From positions 10,041-74,040 of the forward strand of contig DFQF01000027.1 in NCBI GenBank assembly GCA_002377645.1: a stretch of 64,000 nucleotides of DNA, in the 5' to 3' direction. The notes under the pieces were generated by a model, which saw only the letters and a list, made by a program, of their open reading frames with translations, ran no database searches and was not told the DNA's origin. This DNA comes from Nitrospinaceae bacterium UBA3496. Lineage in GTDB: Bacteria > UBA8248. Shown piece after piece: positions 47,825-56,999 of this stretch. Each line of letters starts with the position of its first letter. Position 1 is the stretch's first letter. Position numbers and translations under genes: made by a program.

Positions 47825-48535
47825 ATGCAATCAATTTCACCAGAAGATATTGTTAAATTCTTAGAGGAAAATCCAGGTTTTTTTCTTGAATATCCAGAGC
47901 AACTAAAAAAAAGTGGATTAATGGAAGATCATAATATTTCTTCTAAAATACTCAATATTCGCAATAGACTCTTTGAAAAAATGAGAGAAGACAGACAAAA
48001 TCTTCTAAACGCTTTAGAAGATTCTATTAAAACAGTTAGAAATAATGAAAAAATTGAAGACGATTTTGATATGCTCGAAAACTTACTATTTGAAAATATT
48101 CCGTCTATTCAATCTTTGATTAAACTTGCAAATGCAACAGAATCAAAATTCAGTTTAGGATTCGTTGGCTTTACCCTTTGTACAACCGCAAAAAAAGAAA
48201 AGATTGACAAACTAAATAATCAAATCGGCAACAACCCAAAATTGAGATATATATCGAAGGAAGAAAGAAAAAAATATCCAAATGGAAATAAAACTAGCCT
48301 TTTTGAGAAGCTTGAAAATCCTAAACATGTATTTCCAGACATAACAAAAAAGATCAATTCTGCCGCAATCGTACCCCTAAAAGACAAAAGACGACTTCTC
48401 GGATTCTTTCTCCTAGGGGCAGAAAAAACTGGACATTATTATGAAGGTATGAATACAGACCTACTTGAAAAACTAAGCAATAGCGTTTCAATAGCTATAA
48501 AACTAATGCGACTATACGAAAAAAATCAATCCTGA
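47825..48535 (+). CDS. DUF484 family protein
   Basis: The protein has 236 residues. The N-terminal SPEDIVKFLEENPGFFLEYPE is the DUF484 hallmark; a short coiled coil (about 45-70) and a GAF-like C-terminal part (SAAIVPLKDKRRLLGFFLLGA) follow. In Gammaproteobacteria the gene stands next to xerC, between dapF and it; here neither neighbour is present. It has no assigned function. Its 3' end overlaps that of the convergent MmgE/PrpD gene by 10 bases. Confidence 0.85.
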   Translation: MQSISPEDIVKFLEENPGFFLEYPEQLKKSGLMEDHNISSKILNIRNRLFEKMREDRQNLLNALEDSIKTVRNNEKIEDDFDMLENLLFENIPSIQSLIKLANATESKFSLGFVGFTLCTTAKKEKIDKLNNQIGNNPKLRYISKEERKKYPNGNKTSLFEKLENPKHVFPDITKKINSAAIVPLKDKRRLLGFFLLGAEKTGHYYEGMNTDLLEKLSNSVSIAIKLMRLYEKNQS

Positions 48536-49905
48536 AACGAGCAAAGATCCACAAATTCAGAAATACTTTCGAGTCTTTCTAAATTTCTCACGTTTTCTAC
48601 AATTTGAACACTCTTTTCTTTGTTGATAACGTTACTGGTCATAAGATGAAAACGTTCTATTAGTTCATCCCACGTGAGAGGGTTCTTTGGATCTCCTTTG
48701 GGATAAGATTGATGGATTTCAAAACTATCATTTTTCGTAGTAATTTTCACATTAGCTTGCCATTTTTCAGGAAATTCTTTATCCATTTCTATATCACCAA
48801 AACAGTAAATTTTCTGAATTAAAGAATCAAAATCTCTTGAAGATATATACTCATCAGAATATTCTTGAAGTCCTGCAGCTCTTTTTAAGATTGAAACTGC
48901 AACAGCGTAATGAAGACTAAATTGCGCATCAACTATATTCTCAGGATTTCTCTTTTTATCTTCAGGATTAATTACGAGTAATTCGCTTGTCTTTGGAACA
49001 CGTACTTCTACTTTTTCAATATCTTCCGCATTGAGATCGTTTTCTTTACATAAAGTAATTGTCGCATCCACACTAGCATGATTAAATCTGCAACAAGCAT
49101 AAGGCTTGATTGCTGTCTCACATATCTCCCAATAGTCACCAATCTTTTCTGTAAGATACTCTGGATTTGCATCATCGCTATAAGCAGAAAAAAAACCACT
49201 TTCTCCACCTAAAATGTCTGAAGGACCTATAAAACCATTTTCTGCCATATACGCAGCGTATATTCCACTATGAGCAGACCATCCTGGATGGAATCTCTTT
49301 GTCCATGCACCATTATCTAAATATTGCATTGAACCAGATGCTTGACTTCCAGCAATTGCAAGTGTATTTGCCATCGTATTAAGGGATTGTCCTAAAAGTT
49401 TTGATGCTACAATAGAAGATGCAAACGTCCCACAAGTAGCCGTGGGATGAAAACCCCTTGCATAATGACTTTTCGCGTTAACTGCATTTCCTATTCTATT
49501 AGTTACTTCATAGCCAGTTACAATAGCTTCAATCAAACGCTTAGGATCAGGACAATGAACTTCGCTGATTGCAAGAGCACTAGGCATAACACTAACACCA
49601 GGATGCAAGCTAGACCTAGTTGTGACATCATCCATCTCTATAGCATGCGCAATCCCACCATTAACAAGCGCAGCATCGGCAGGCACAGTTTTCAATGGAG
49701 AACCTATAATAGTACAAGGTCCATCATGTTTTGCATTATTTTTAATAAAATTATAAAGAACCTGGGAACTATCCGCCTTAGTACCACATATAGAAACTCC
49801 AAGAAAATCTAGCAGAAAGTACTTAGCCCGATCATGTGCTTCTTCTGATAAATCTTCATAACTAATTCCGTGAAGATATTCTACGAACTCCTTACTTATG
49901 TTCAT
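48526..49905 (-). CDS. MmgE/PrpD family protein
   Basis: The protein has 459 residues and is related to 2-methylcitrate dehydratase PrpD and to MmgE. The all-alpha N-terminal domain contains SICGTKADSSQVLYNF, GGIAHAIEMDDVTTRSSLHPG and GFHPTATCGTFASS; KPYACCRFNHASVDA lies further on. Many members are dehydratases or epimerases of small carboxylic acids, but the substrate here is unknown because no methylcitrate-cycle genes flank it. GGGG precedes the ATG at 49905; the frame opens further upstream to 49923. Confidence 0.87.
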   Translation of the reverse strand: MNISKEFVEYLHGISYEDLSEEAHDRAKYFLLDFLGVSICGTKADSSQVLYNFIKNNAKHDGPCTIIGSPLKTVPADAALVNGGIAHAIEMDDVTTRSSLHPGVSVMPSALAISEVHCPDPKRLIEAIVTGYEVTNRIGNAVNAKSHYARGFHPTATCGTFASSIVASKLLGQSLNTMANTLAIAGSQASGSMQYLDNGAWTKRFHPGWSAHSGIYAAYMAENGFIGPSDILGGESGFFSAYSDDANPEYLTEKIGDYWEICETAIKPYACCRFNHASVDATITLCKENDLNAEDIEKVEVRVPKTSELLVINPEDKKRNPENIVDAQFSLHYAVAVSILKRAAGLQEYSDEYISSRDFDSLIQKIYCFGDIEMDKEFPEKWQANVKITTKNDSFEIHQSYPKGDPKNPLTWDELIERFHLMTSNVINKEKSVQIVENVRNLERLESISEFVDLCSFQD

Positions 49906-50055
49906 AATAAGAACCCCAATCAATATTATTAATTTATAAAATTAAATTAATAATTTATTATACATCTCCAAAGACTTGTCACAAAAGAATACTGAGTTTA
50001 CCATCTCATTTAAAAATAATATTTCAAAAAAATCAAATAAAAAGGGTTTCTGAAA

Positions 50056-50397
50056 TTGGATTGCATTTTCTGTAAAATTATCAGTGGGGATATTCCTTCA
50101 AAAAAAATCTATGAAGATGAATTTGTTTATGCTTTTGAGGATATTGAAAGGGCATCCCCGATCCATGCACTTATTATTCCTAAAAAACATTTTGAAACTA
50201 TGCTTGATATCAAAGAAAAAGATGCAAATTTAATCGGTTCTGTTTTCATGGCTGCAAATAAAATTGCACGCAAACTTAATTTTGACAAGAAAGGTTTTAG
50301 AATAGTAACTAATTGCAAAGAAGATGGAGGACAAACTGTCTTTCACGTCCATTTTCATCTTTTAGCTGGCAGAAAAATGTTATGGCCACCAGGTTAA
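50056..50397 (+). CDS. HIT family (HINT-like) protein
   Basis: The protein has 113 residues. The N-terminal DCIFCKIISGDIPSKKIYED and the catalytic triad HVHFHLLAGR near the C-terminus (about 97-106) mark the Hint/PKCI branch. These proteins hydrolyse purine nucleoside phosphoramidates. The start is TTG with AAAGGG 9 bases upstream; no ATG lies in a usable position. It stands alone between divergent and convergent neighbours. Confidence 0.92.
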   Translation: MDCIFCKIISGDIPSKKIYEDEFVYAFEDIERASPIHALIIPKKHFETMLDIKEKDANLIGSVFMAANKIARKLNFDKKGFRIVTNCKEDGGQTVFHVHFHLLAGRKMLWPPG

Positions 50398-50408
50398 ATC
50401 ATTGTTAA

Positions 50409-51482
50409 TTAATTTTTATTTGCAATCCAACCACCACCATATAAAATATCGCCGTCGTAAAACACGGCTGCCTGTCCTGGGGAAATAGCTCCTAAAGAAC
50501 TGGGATTTTCTGGCGTCACCTTAACGACATTATTAGACAAAGCAGAAACTAAACACATTGCAGGCTTTTGCTGATGGCGTACTTGAACAAGTAATTTATG
50601 CCCAGATTCCTTTATTGGAACAGACCAATGAACATCTTCTACTCCAAAACTTTCCTCGTAAAGCTCTTCCCTATCTCCAACAACTAATGTGTGAGTATCG
50701 GGAATAATTTCAAGCACATACTTGGGCTCATTTCCTGTCACATCTAACCCTCTCCTTTGCCCGACTGTATAATTTCTAAAACCAGAATGTTCCCCGATTT
50801 TTTTTCCAGTCGAATCAACAATATGACCTGGAATATCTAATTCTCCCTCTTCTCTAAGAAACGTTCGATAGTCATCATTTGGAACAAAACAAATTTCCTG
50901 ACTCTCATCTTTATCTGCATTTGGAAGGCCATAAGAATGAGCTATTTCTCGAGTTTGTTCTTTCGTTATATCGCATAAAGGAAACAAAGTATGACTCAGT
51001 TGTAATTGAGTCATCCCAAACAGAAAATAGGTTTGGTCTTTAATCTTATCTACAGCACGACTAAGAGTATGTCTTCCCATGTGTTCGATACGTTTTGCAT
51101 AATGCCCCGTGGCAAGAAAATCTGCTCCTAAACTAAATGCTCTTTGAGCAAGATAGTCAAATTTCACAACTTGATTACAACTAACACAAGGAACAGGTGT
51201 TCTTCCTAAGCTATATTCATTGATAAATTTATCGATTACAGAAGTTCTAAAAGATTCTCTAACGTCCATTATATAAAAGGGTATATTCAGAACAGATGCT
51301 ACAGAACGTGCATCAGCTAAATCTCTTGGAGCACAACAACCCCTGTGAGATGACTCCATATTGTGATGGTCAGCAAGACGAAGTCCTATTCCAATTACAT
51401 CAAAATCTTTTTCAACTAAAAGTGCTGCTGCTACTGAACTATCAACCCCCCCACTCATTGCCACAACAACTTTTTGTTTCAT
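50409..51482 (-). CDS. mnmA: tRNA-specific 2-thiouridylase MnmA
   Basis: MnmA thiolates U34 of tRNAs for Glu, Gln and Lys. The PP-loop VVAMSGGVDSSVAA, the first catalytic cysteine in PCVSCNQVVKF and the second in SQEICFVPNDDY are present, along with the C-terminal beta-barrel (VGQRRGLDVTG). The length is 357 residues from the ATG at 51482; the frame stays open upstream to 51503. An additional cysteine pair (RGCCAPRD) follows the PP-loop. Confidence 0.94.
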   Translation of the reverse strand: MKQKVVVAMSGGVDSSVAAALLVEKDFDVIGIGLRLADHHNMESSHRGCCAPRDLADARSVASVLNIPFYIMDVRESFRTSVIDKFINEYSLGRTPVPCVSCNQVVKFDYLAQRAFSLGADFLATGHYAKRIEHMGRHTLSRAVDKIKDQTYFLFGMTQLQLSHTLFPLCDITKEQTREIAHSYGLPNADKDESQEICFVPNDDYRTFLREEGELDIPGHIVDSTGKKIGEHSGFRNYTVGQRRGLDVTGNEPKYVLEIIPDTHTLVVGDREELYEESFGVEDVHWSVPIKESGHKLLVQVRHQQKPAMCLVSALSNNVVKVTPENPSSLGAISPGQAAVFYDGDILYGGGWIANKN

Positions 51483-51588
51483 AAAAACACCATAATTTAT
51501 CAAGGAACTATTTCTGCAATAAACAGAGTTTAGAATATAGCGGTTAAAGAATAACAGACATGTTAAAAAGTCTTAAAGAAAAACAATC

Positions 51589-53178
51589 CTAAGTTTTCTT
51601 ATTTTTTTGTTTTTTCAAATTCCTGGCTAATGTGTACTTATTGACAGCGCTCAAAAAAGCCTTTGCCCCAGCTTCAATGGTATCGGGACTAGAACTATGT
51701 CCTGCTATCTGAAGATTTTCATCAAACTCAACTGTTATATAAACCTCGGCCATTGCATCTCGACCACGAGTAACTGAACTAACGTTAAAATCAACCAGTT
51801 TACAATCTATCCCAACTATTTTACTAATCGCATTAATAACTGAGTCTACAGGACCATTCCCATGTCCTACATCAGATTCTATCTCATTTCCTACTTTTAA
51901 TTTCACTGAAGCAGTAGCTGCAGGTTGAGTTGTAGTTGAAGAAGTAACTTGCATAAATTCTAGATAATAATAATTCTCTCCTTCCACTGAACGACTCTCC
52001 TGCAAAAGAGCAAGAAGATCTTCGTCATAGACTTCTTTCTTTTTGTCAGCTAAATCTGTGAAATTAGGATAAATACTTGAAATTTGCTCTCTTCCTAACT
52101 TAAATCCTAATTGTTCGTATCTCTTTCTTAATCCTGCCCTTCCTGAATGTTTTCCTAAAACAAGTGTATTAGAAGGCCTACCAACAGACTTAGGAGTCAT
52201 AATTTCATAAGTAATTGCTTTAGAAATCACACCATGCTGATGAATTCCCGCCTCGTGTGCAAATGCATTCCTTCCAACTATAGCCTTATTAGGTTGTACC
52301 CTCACCCCAGTAGTTGAGGTAAGCAATCTACTAGTTGGGTATATTTCGCGGGTACGAATATTTGTCTGGAAATCCAAATGGTCTTTTCTAGTAGCAAGTG
52401 CCATTACTAATTCTTCAAGTGATGCATTCCCCGCTCTCTCTCCAATACCGTTTACCGTACATTCTACCTGTCTAACACCAGCTTCAATCGCAACAAGACT
52501 ATTTGCAACAGCAAGACCTAGATCATCATGACAGTGCGCACTAAAAACAACATTTTCATAATTAGGAATTTTCTCAAAAATATATTCCCAAAATTGTTTG
52601 AATTCACTAGGAACAATATAACCAACTGTATCCGGAAGATTAATGGTTGATGCTCCCTCCTCTATCGCAATCTTTACTGCCTCAACAAGAAAATCCCAAT
52701 CAGAACGAGTTGCATCTTCTGCACTCCATTCTATGTCACTACAAAGTTTTCTTGCAAAACTTACTGATTGTTGAATTTCCTTTAGCAACTCATTTCTTGT
52801 AATTTTTAATTTGTGCTTTAGATGTATATCTGATGTAGCAATAAATGTGTGTATACGGGGCTTCTTTGCTTCTTTAACCGCATCCCAACATCTACTAATA
52901 TCTCCTTTGTCAGAACGTGACAAACCTGCAACAATCGGTTTTTTCAGCGCTTTTGCTACAGCTCTAACAGATTCGAACTCATCATTAGAAGCAATAGGGA
53001 ATCCAGCCTCCACTACATCAACTCCTAATTTTTCTAACTGTAAAGCCATTTGTACCTTCTGAAAACTATCCATACTACAACCCGGAGATTGTTCACCATC
53101 CCTCAATGTAGTATCAAAAATACGAACACCCCTGGGCATATTTTTCTTTCTCCGTTTCGCTTCAGAAGAACTAGACAT
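51589..53178 (-). CDS. leuA: 2-isopropylmalate synthase
   Basis: This enzyme condenses acetyl-CoA with 2-oxoisovalerate in the first committed step of leucine synthesis. The TIM-barrel domain opens with VRIFDTTLRDGEQSPGCSM, with HCHDDLGLAVANSL and VNGIGERAGNASLEE as metal and substrate motifs. The C-terminal part (about residues 400-520) is the leucine-binding regulatory domain. The ATG at 53178 (529 residues) and a TTG at 53190 are alternative starts, both with weak ribosome sites. No leuB, leuC or leuD gene is nearby. Confidence 0.93.
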   Translation of the reverse strand: MSSSSEAKRRKKNMPRGVRIFDTTLRDGEQSPGCSMDSFQKVQMALQLEKLGVDVVEAGFPIASNDEFESVRAVAKALKKPIVAGLSRSDKGDISRCWDAVKEAKKPRIHTFIATSDIHLKHKLKITRNELLKEIQQSVSFARKLCSDIEWSAEDATRSDWDFLVEAVKIAIEEGASTINLPDTVGYIVPSEFKQFWEYIFEKIPNYENVVFSAHCHDDLGLAVANSLVAIEAGVRQVECTVNGIGERAGNASLEELVMALATRKDHLDFQTNIRTREIYPTSRLLTSTTGVRVQPNKAIVGRNAFAHEAGIHQHGVISKAITYEIMTPKSVGRPSNTLVLGKHSGRAGLRKRYEQLGFKLGREQISSIYPNFTDLADKKKEVYDEDLLALLQESRSVEGENYYYLEFMQVTSSTTTQPAATASVKLKVGNEIESDVGHGNGPVDSVINAISKIVGIDCKLVDFNVSSVTRGRDAMAEVYITVEFDENLQIAGHSSSPDTIEAGAKAFLSAVNKYTLARNLKKQKNKKT

Positions 53179-53251
53179 CAAATCATCCAATAAAAAAAAT
53201 TCAAAAATGAAAACTTATTTAGTCAAGCAAAATTAGCACGTACTTTAAAGT

Positions 53252-54013
53252 TTACAAGGAACTTTGTCCACCATCTATGACCAGAGTTGAACCAGTCATA
53301 AAACTTGATGCGTCACTAGCTAGAAAAACAATCGCTCCAGAGAGTTCACTATCAACCCCAATTCTATTTAAAGGGATATGATTTTCTATCATTTTCTTTC
53401 CAGACTCTGTAGAAAAGTAATCCTTATTGATCTCAGTCAAAAAATATCCCGGAGCTAAGGCATTTATTCTAATTCCGTATTTTGCCCACTCCTGTGACAA
53501 AGTTTTCGTTAATTGGATTATACCACCTTTACTTGAAGAGTATGCCGCAAGTTTTTGGATCCCAATCATCCCTGCAACCGATGAAACATTCACAATTACC
53601 CCTTTTTTTCTTTTAATCATAGTTTTTCCAACTTCTCTACACATTAGGAAGGTTCCTCTCAAGTTTGTATTAATTACCGCATCCCAATCTTCAACTTTCT
53701 GCTCTACTGCCCATGAAGGTCCACTTATTCCACTATTATTAATTAAAATATCAATATTTTTTTTCTTAGATTTAACTTCATCTAAACAATTCTTAATGCT
53801 AGTTTCGTCCTGAACATCTAAAGCTAAAGAAAATGAATTGCCTCCTTTTACTTTAATTTCTTCCACTACATTTTCCAATTTGTTTATTCTTCTGCCTGTA
53901 ACTATAACTTCTGCACCAGCATCACATAGTGCTAGACTCATGGCGCGACCCAATCCACTTCCACCTCCAGTAACAAGTGCTACTTTTTTCTTAAGACTAA
54001 AAACCTCTAACAT
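53252..54013 (-). CDS. Short-chain dehydrogenase/reductase (gluconate 5-dehydrogenase-like)
   Basis: This is a 253-residue classical SDR. The cofactor loop is VTGGGSGLGRAMS, NNSG replaces the usual NNAG, the catalytic serine lies in NVSSVAGM, and the YxxxK pair is in AAYSSSKGG. SQEWAKYGIRINALAPGYF and the C-terminal TLVIDGGQS are typical. The basic residue pair after the second strand (TGRR) suggests NADP preference. AAGGA precedes the ATG. Substrate not determinable. Confidence 0.87.
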   Translation of the reverse strand: MLEVFSLKKKVALVTGGGSGLGRAMSLALCDAGAEVIVTGRRINKLENVVEEIKVKGGNSFSLALDVQDETSIKNCLDEVKSKKKNIDILINNSGISGPSWAVEQKVEDWDAVINTNLRGTFLMCREVGKTMIKRKKGVIVNVSSVAGMIGIQKLAAYSSSKGGIIQLTKTLSQEWAKYGIRINALAPGYFLTEINKDYFSTESGKKMIENHIPLNRIGVDSELSGAIVFLASDASSFMTGSTLVIDGGQSSL

Positions 54014-54263
54014 GTAAATTTCCTTGAAAAGATCATATCAACAAAAATTGTGAAGAAACTGTGGATAAACATGTGTTACAGCTAAATAAACCCTGCAATT
54101 TCTGGCACTTAGAACAGTTTGCATAAGATACAAGCATTAAGGTTAACTCTTTATAATTCAATAACTTAAACTAAATTTTCGCCTAATGAGCCCTGTGTTT
54201 AATGATTTACTCGTTTTTTTTAAACAATTTGAAGAAAAAAAACCAGATTCTACGAAAAAAACT
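54014..54263. other. AT-rich intergenic gap with one DnaA-box match
   Basis: This 250-base gap lies between the rsmD stop and the SDR start. It holds TGTGGATAA (54060-54068), the exact complement of the E. coli DnaA box TTATCCACA, and long A and T runs. A single match is expected by chance in a window this size. No gene, tRNA or array is visible. Confidence 0.35.
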
Positions 54264-54809
54264 TCAGAAAAATAGTAAATTAGTGCGCCCGTATCTTCTA
54301 ATTTCTTTTATTGAACTTGATATTTCTCTAGATAAATCACTGATTTTAAAATTTTTATCAAATTCAAAAACGAAGACCTTCCAAAAATCCTTTTCGCACA
54401 AAAGAAATTTAAGTATATCAAATGCAAGCTCTTTATCAGACCAAGGGGGATCAAAAAAAACGATATCAAATTTCTTGAGACTCATAACCAAATCTCTTAA
54501 TATTTGTCTCGCATCTCCTTGTAAAACTTCGATTCTTTTTTCTAAACCCAGATCCACCGAAACTTTTTCTATATTTTCACAACAATCTTTATCGTTATCA
54601 ATTGCAACAACTCGTACTGCACGCCTACTTAATGCTTCAAAAGAGATTGCACCACTACCAGAACAAATATCAAGGAATGACACATCATCCAAATTCTGAC
54701 CAAGAATATCGAACAATGCTTCTCTAACTCTTTCTGACGTTGGCCTAACATTATTTTTACTAGTTAAATGTAGTCGCCTTCCTTTAACTAATCCTCCGAC
54801 TATACGCAT
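54264..54809 (-). CDS. rsmD: 16S rRNA (guanine-N2)-methyltransferase RsmD
   Basis: RsmD methylates G966 of 16S rRNA. The N-terminal MRIVGGLVKGRRL and RPTSERVREALFDILG, the SAM motif FLDICSGSGAISFEALSR and the catalytic FFDPPWSDKE are visible. The last carries tryptophan where most members have DPPY or DPPF. The length is 181 residues. The ATG directly follows the PfkB-kinase stop with no spacer. The usual partner coaD is not next to it. Confidence 0.92.
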   Translation of the reverse strand: MRIVGGLVKGRRLHLTSKNNVRPTSERVREALFDILGQNLDDVSFLDICSGSGAISFEALSRRAVRVVAIDNDKDCCENIEKVSVDLGLEKRIEVLQGDARQILRDLVMSLKKFDIVFFDPPWSDKELAFDILKFLLCEKDFWKVFVFEFDKNFKISDLSREISSSIKEIRRYGRTNLLFF

Positions 54810-55721
54810 CTAGACTTGAACCTTGTCGTAATGCAAAAGACTCGAAAATTCTTCATATCTTCTAGAAATTTCAACTTTTTCGAGGGATTTTAAACGGTCA
54901 AAGCTTAGCGATTGAACATTAAAAGATGCCATGACACTGCCATAAATAACTGCATTCCTAAGGTTATTGGGACTTATTCCTTTTAGAGTCAAGAAACCCA
55001 TAAAACCGCCAGCAAAAGTATCACCCGCACCCGTCGGATCAATAACGTTTTTAATAGGAAATGCAGGAACCGCAAAAATTTCTTCCTCATGAAAAAGGAT
55101 AGCACCAAATTCTCCACGTTTTACTACTAAAGTACTTGGACCTAAATCTCTGACTTTTTTCGCAGCATTCAAAAGATTTTTATCTTTAGCAAGAGAACAC
55201 AATTCTGCATCATTTATAATTAAGATATCGATCAAATTAACAATATTCATCAAAGAATCGTTTTTCCCTTCAATCCAAAAATTCATTGTATCGCAGGCTA
55301 CAAGTTTAGGTGAATCAATTTGATTTAAAACAGAAATTTGAAGATCTGGATCAATATTTGCCAAAAATAGATAATCAACATCTTTAAGAAATCTAGGTAT
55401 TTCAGGATTGAAATTTTCAAAAACATTAAGTTGAGTGTCTAAAGTATGGGCAATATTCATGTCTTCATGATATTCACCTTTCCATCGAAAAGTTTTTCCA
55501 TCTGTTTTTTCTACCCCCGACAAATCTATATCTCTTGACTGAAGAAATTCTAACTCTGCTTGAGGAAAATCTTCTCCTATTACCGCAACCAAACTAACCT
55601 TAGTAAAGAAACTCGCAGCAATAGAAAAATAAGTTGCAGAACCTCCTATTGATTCGTCTCTTTCTCCAAACGGTGTTTTAACAGAATCGATAGCCATAGA
55701 ACCAACAGCTAAAAGCGTCAC
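54810..55721 (-). CDS. PfkB family sugar kinase
   Basis: This is a 303-residue ribokinase-fold protein. The N-terminal LAVGSMAIDSVKTPFG and GGSATYFSIAASFF form the first signature. The C-terminal catalytic motif is DPTGAGDTFAGGFMGFL, with the aspartate base in GAGD. Typical substrates are sugars or nucleosides (adenosine kinase or ribokinase-like); the specificity is not visible. The start is GTG with GGAG 5 bases upstream. It is divergent from the 2-oxoacid dehydrogenase operon. Confidence 0.9.
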   Translation of the reverse strand: MTLLAVGSMAIDSVKTPFGERDESIGGSATYFSIAASFFTKVSLVAVIGEDFPQAELEFLQSRDIDLSGVEKTDGKTFRWKGEYHEDMNIAHTLDTQLNVFENFNPEIPRFLKDVDYLFLANIDPDLQISVLNQIDSPKLVACDTMNFWIEGKNDSLMNIVNLIDILIINDAELCSLAKDKNLLNAAKKVRDLGPSTLVVKRGEFGAILFHEEEIFAVPAFPIKNVIDPTGAGDTFAGGFMGFLTLKGISPNNLRNAVIYGSVMASFNVQSLSFDRLKSLEKVEISRRYEEFSSLLHYDKVQV

Positions 55722-55800
55722 ATTATCTCCAATAGATTTAGAAAAATTTATACAAAAGAAGTATCAAAGAAACAAAAAAAAATGAAACAATTAAATATTT

Positions 55801-55809
55801 TGCTATAAT
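55801..55809 (+). promoter_or_regulatory. Extended -10 promoter element before the E1 alpha gene
   Basis: TGCTATAAT (55801-55809) is a perfect extended -10 element (TGnTATAAT), about 75 bases upstream of the ATG at 55885. No strong -35 hexamer is seen 17 bases further up, as is common for extended -10 promoters. Confidence 0.55.
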
Positions 55810-55884
55810 TAAATAAATTTATAAGATCTTACACAAAAAGTTTTAACGTTTACATTCCTTTCAGTCTATTAATTCAGGTTGGAT

Positions 55885-56997
55885 ATGGACCATCAAGAAA
55901 TATACAAAAAAAAACGCAGTGCACGACCGAGTGATTTTTCAGATCTGGATTTTTTCAAAGACTTAGAGAACCATTTCCTTGAAATAAAAGAACTCGAAAT
56001 GTCTTGGATTGAATTTGAAACTCCAAAATTAATTCCGAACAAAGAAAAGGCAATGAGATTACATTCTTTAATTACACTCACAAGAGCGATTGAAGAAGAG
56101 TTAGACTCTGCTTTTCGAGCCGGACATATTCCAGGAACTGCCTTCTTCGGAAGAGGAAATGAAGGCGCCAGTGTAGGTAGTGCGTTTTGTTTACAAGACG
56201 AAGAATGGTTGGTACCTATGCATAGAAATTGCGGCTCACACATTGCTAAAGGACACCCTCCCGAAAGTATCATGGCACATTTCTTCGGAAGAAAAGATGG
56301 CCCTTCAGAAGGAAGAGATGGAAATTTTCATATGGGCTACAGACCAAAGAATATCACACAATTGATTAGTCATATAGGAACAACGGTTCCAATAGCAACA
56401 GGATTAGCATGGGCCGAAAAGTATAGAAAAACAAACCGAGCAGTACTGACTCATATTGGAGAAGGAGGAACTAGCTCCGGCGATTTTCATGAAGGAATTA
56501 ATTTCGCATCAGTTCAAAAACTCCCACTTGTCATAATCATAGACAACAACCAGTATGCATACAAAACTTTGCTCGAAAAACAATATGCATGCAAATCACT
56601 TATCCTGAAATCAACTGGTTACGGAATTCCTGGTTATTTAATCGATGGAACAAATATGATTCTCGTAAATTATATTTGTGAAATTGCATTAGAAATGGCA
56701 AGAAAAGGGGAAGGACCAATTCTAATAGAAAGTATAACAATGCGTGCCTCAGGACACTCAGTTTATGATAAATTTTCTGATTATGTAGATATGGAAGATA
56801 TGAATTTATGGTTAGAAAAAAGAGATCCCATCAAAAGATACGAACAATTCTTAATAAATTCAGGAATAGTTACTGAAAAGGAAATTGAAGATTCTCATTT
56901 CAAGGCAAAGGAGAAAGCTGCACTTTCAAGAGACATTGCATTAAAGAGCCCTTTCCCAAAACCAGAAGAGATGGAAAATGAGATCTTTGCTGACTAA
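55885..56997 (+). CDS. 2-oxoacid dehydrogenase E1 component, alpha subunit
   Basis: This thiamine-diphosphate enzyme subunit has 370 residues. The N-terminal HSLITLTRAIEEELDSAF and the ThDP/Mg motif GEGGTSSGDFHEGINFA with NNQYAY are typical, with GEG in place of the common GDG. The GHSVYD loop corresponds to the phosphorylation-loop region. A charged N-terminal extension of about 45 residues precedes the domain. The ATG at 55885 has CAGG 6 bases upstream; a TTG two codons earlier is an alternative. The E1 beta gene follows after 2 bases. The substrate may be pyruvate, acetoin or a branched-chain oxoacid. Confidence 0.88.
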   Translation: MDHQEIYKKKRSARPSDFSDLDFFKDLENHFLEIKELEMSWIEFETPKLIPNKEKAMRLHSLITLTRAIEEELDSAFRAGHIPGTAFFGRGNEGASVGSAFCLQDEEWLVPMHRNCGSHIAKGHPPESIMAHFFGRKDGPSEGRDGNFHMGYRPKNITQLISHIGTTVPIATGLAWAEKYRKTNRAVLTHIGEGGTSSGDFHEGINFASVQKLPLVIIIDNNQYAYKTLLEKQYACKSLILKSTGYGIPGYLIDGTNMILVNYICEIALEMARKGEGPILIESITMRASGHSVYDKFSDYVDMEDMNLWLEKRDPIKRYEQFLINSGIVTEKEIEDSHFKAKEKAALSRDIALKSPFPKPEEMENEIFAD

Positions 56998-56999
56998 AT

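Noticed and set aside
49925-49954. Inverted repeat of 12 bases in the gap between the MmgE/PrpD and HIT genes
   Set aside because: All A/T, in AT-rich DNA between divergent genes where no terminator is needed; a chance match or at most a weak operator.
50397-50409. Terminator between the convergent HIT and mnmA genes
   Set aside because: The gap and flanks show a TTAATTAA palindrome and short repeats but no stable stem comparable to those at other gene ends.
54060-54068. Possible replication origin signalled by a DnaA box
   Set aside because: Only one perfect box was seen, with no cluster, and no dnaA, dnaN, gidA or parA neighbour. One exact match to a nine-base word on either strand is not surprising in 64 kb.
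54202-54699. Plus-strand open frame of 165 codons opposite rsmD
   Set aside because: It lies antisense to a clear rsmD gene, has low-complexity Ser/Lys-rich sequence, no ribosome site and no recognisable domain.
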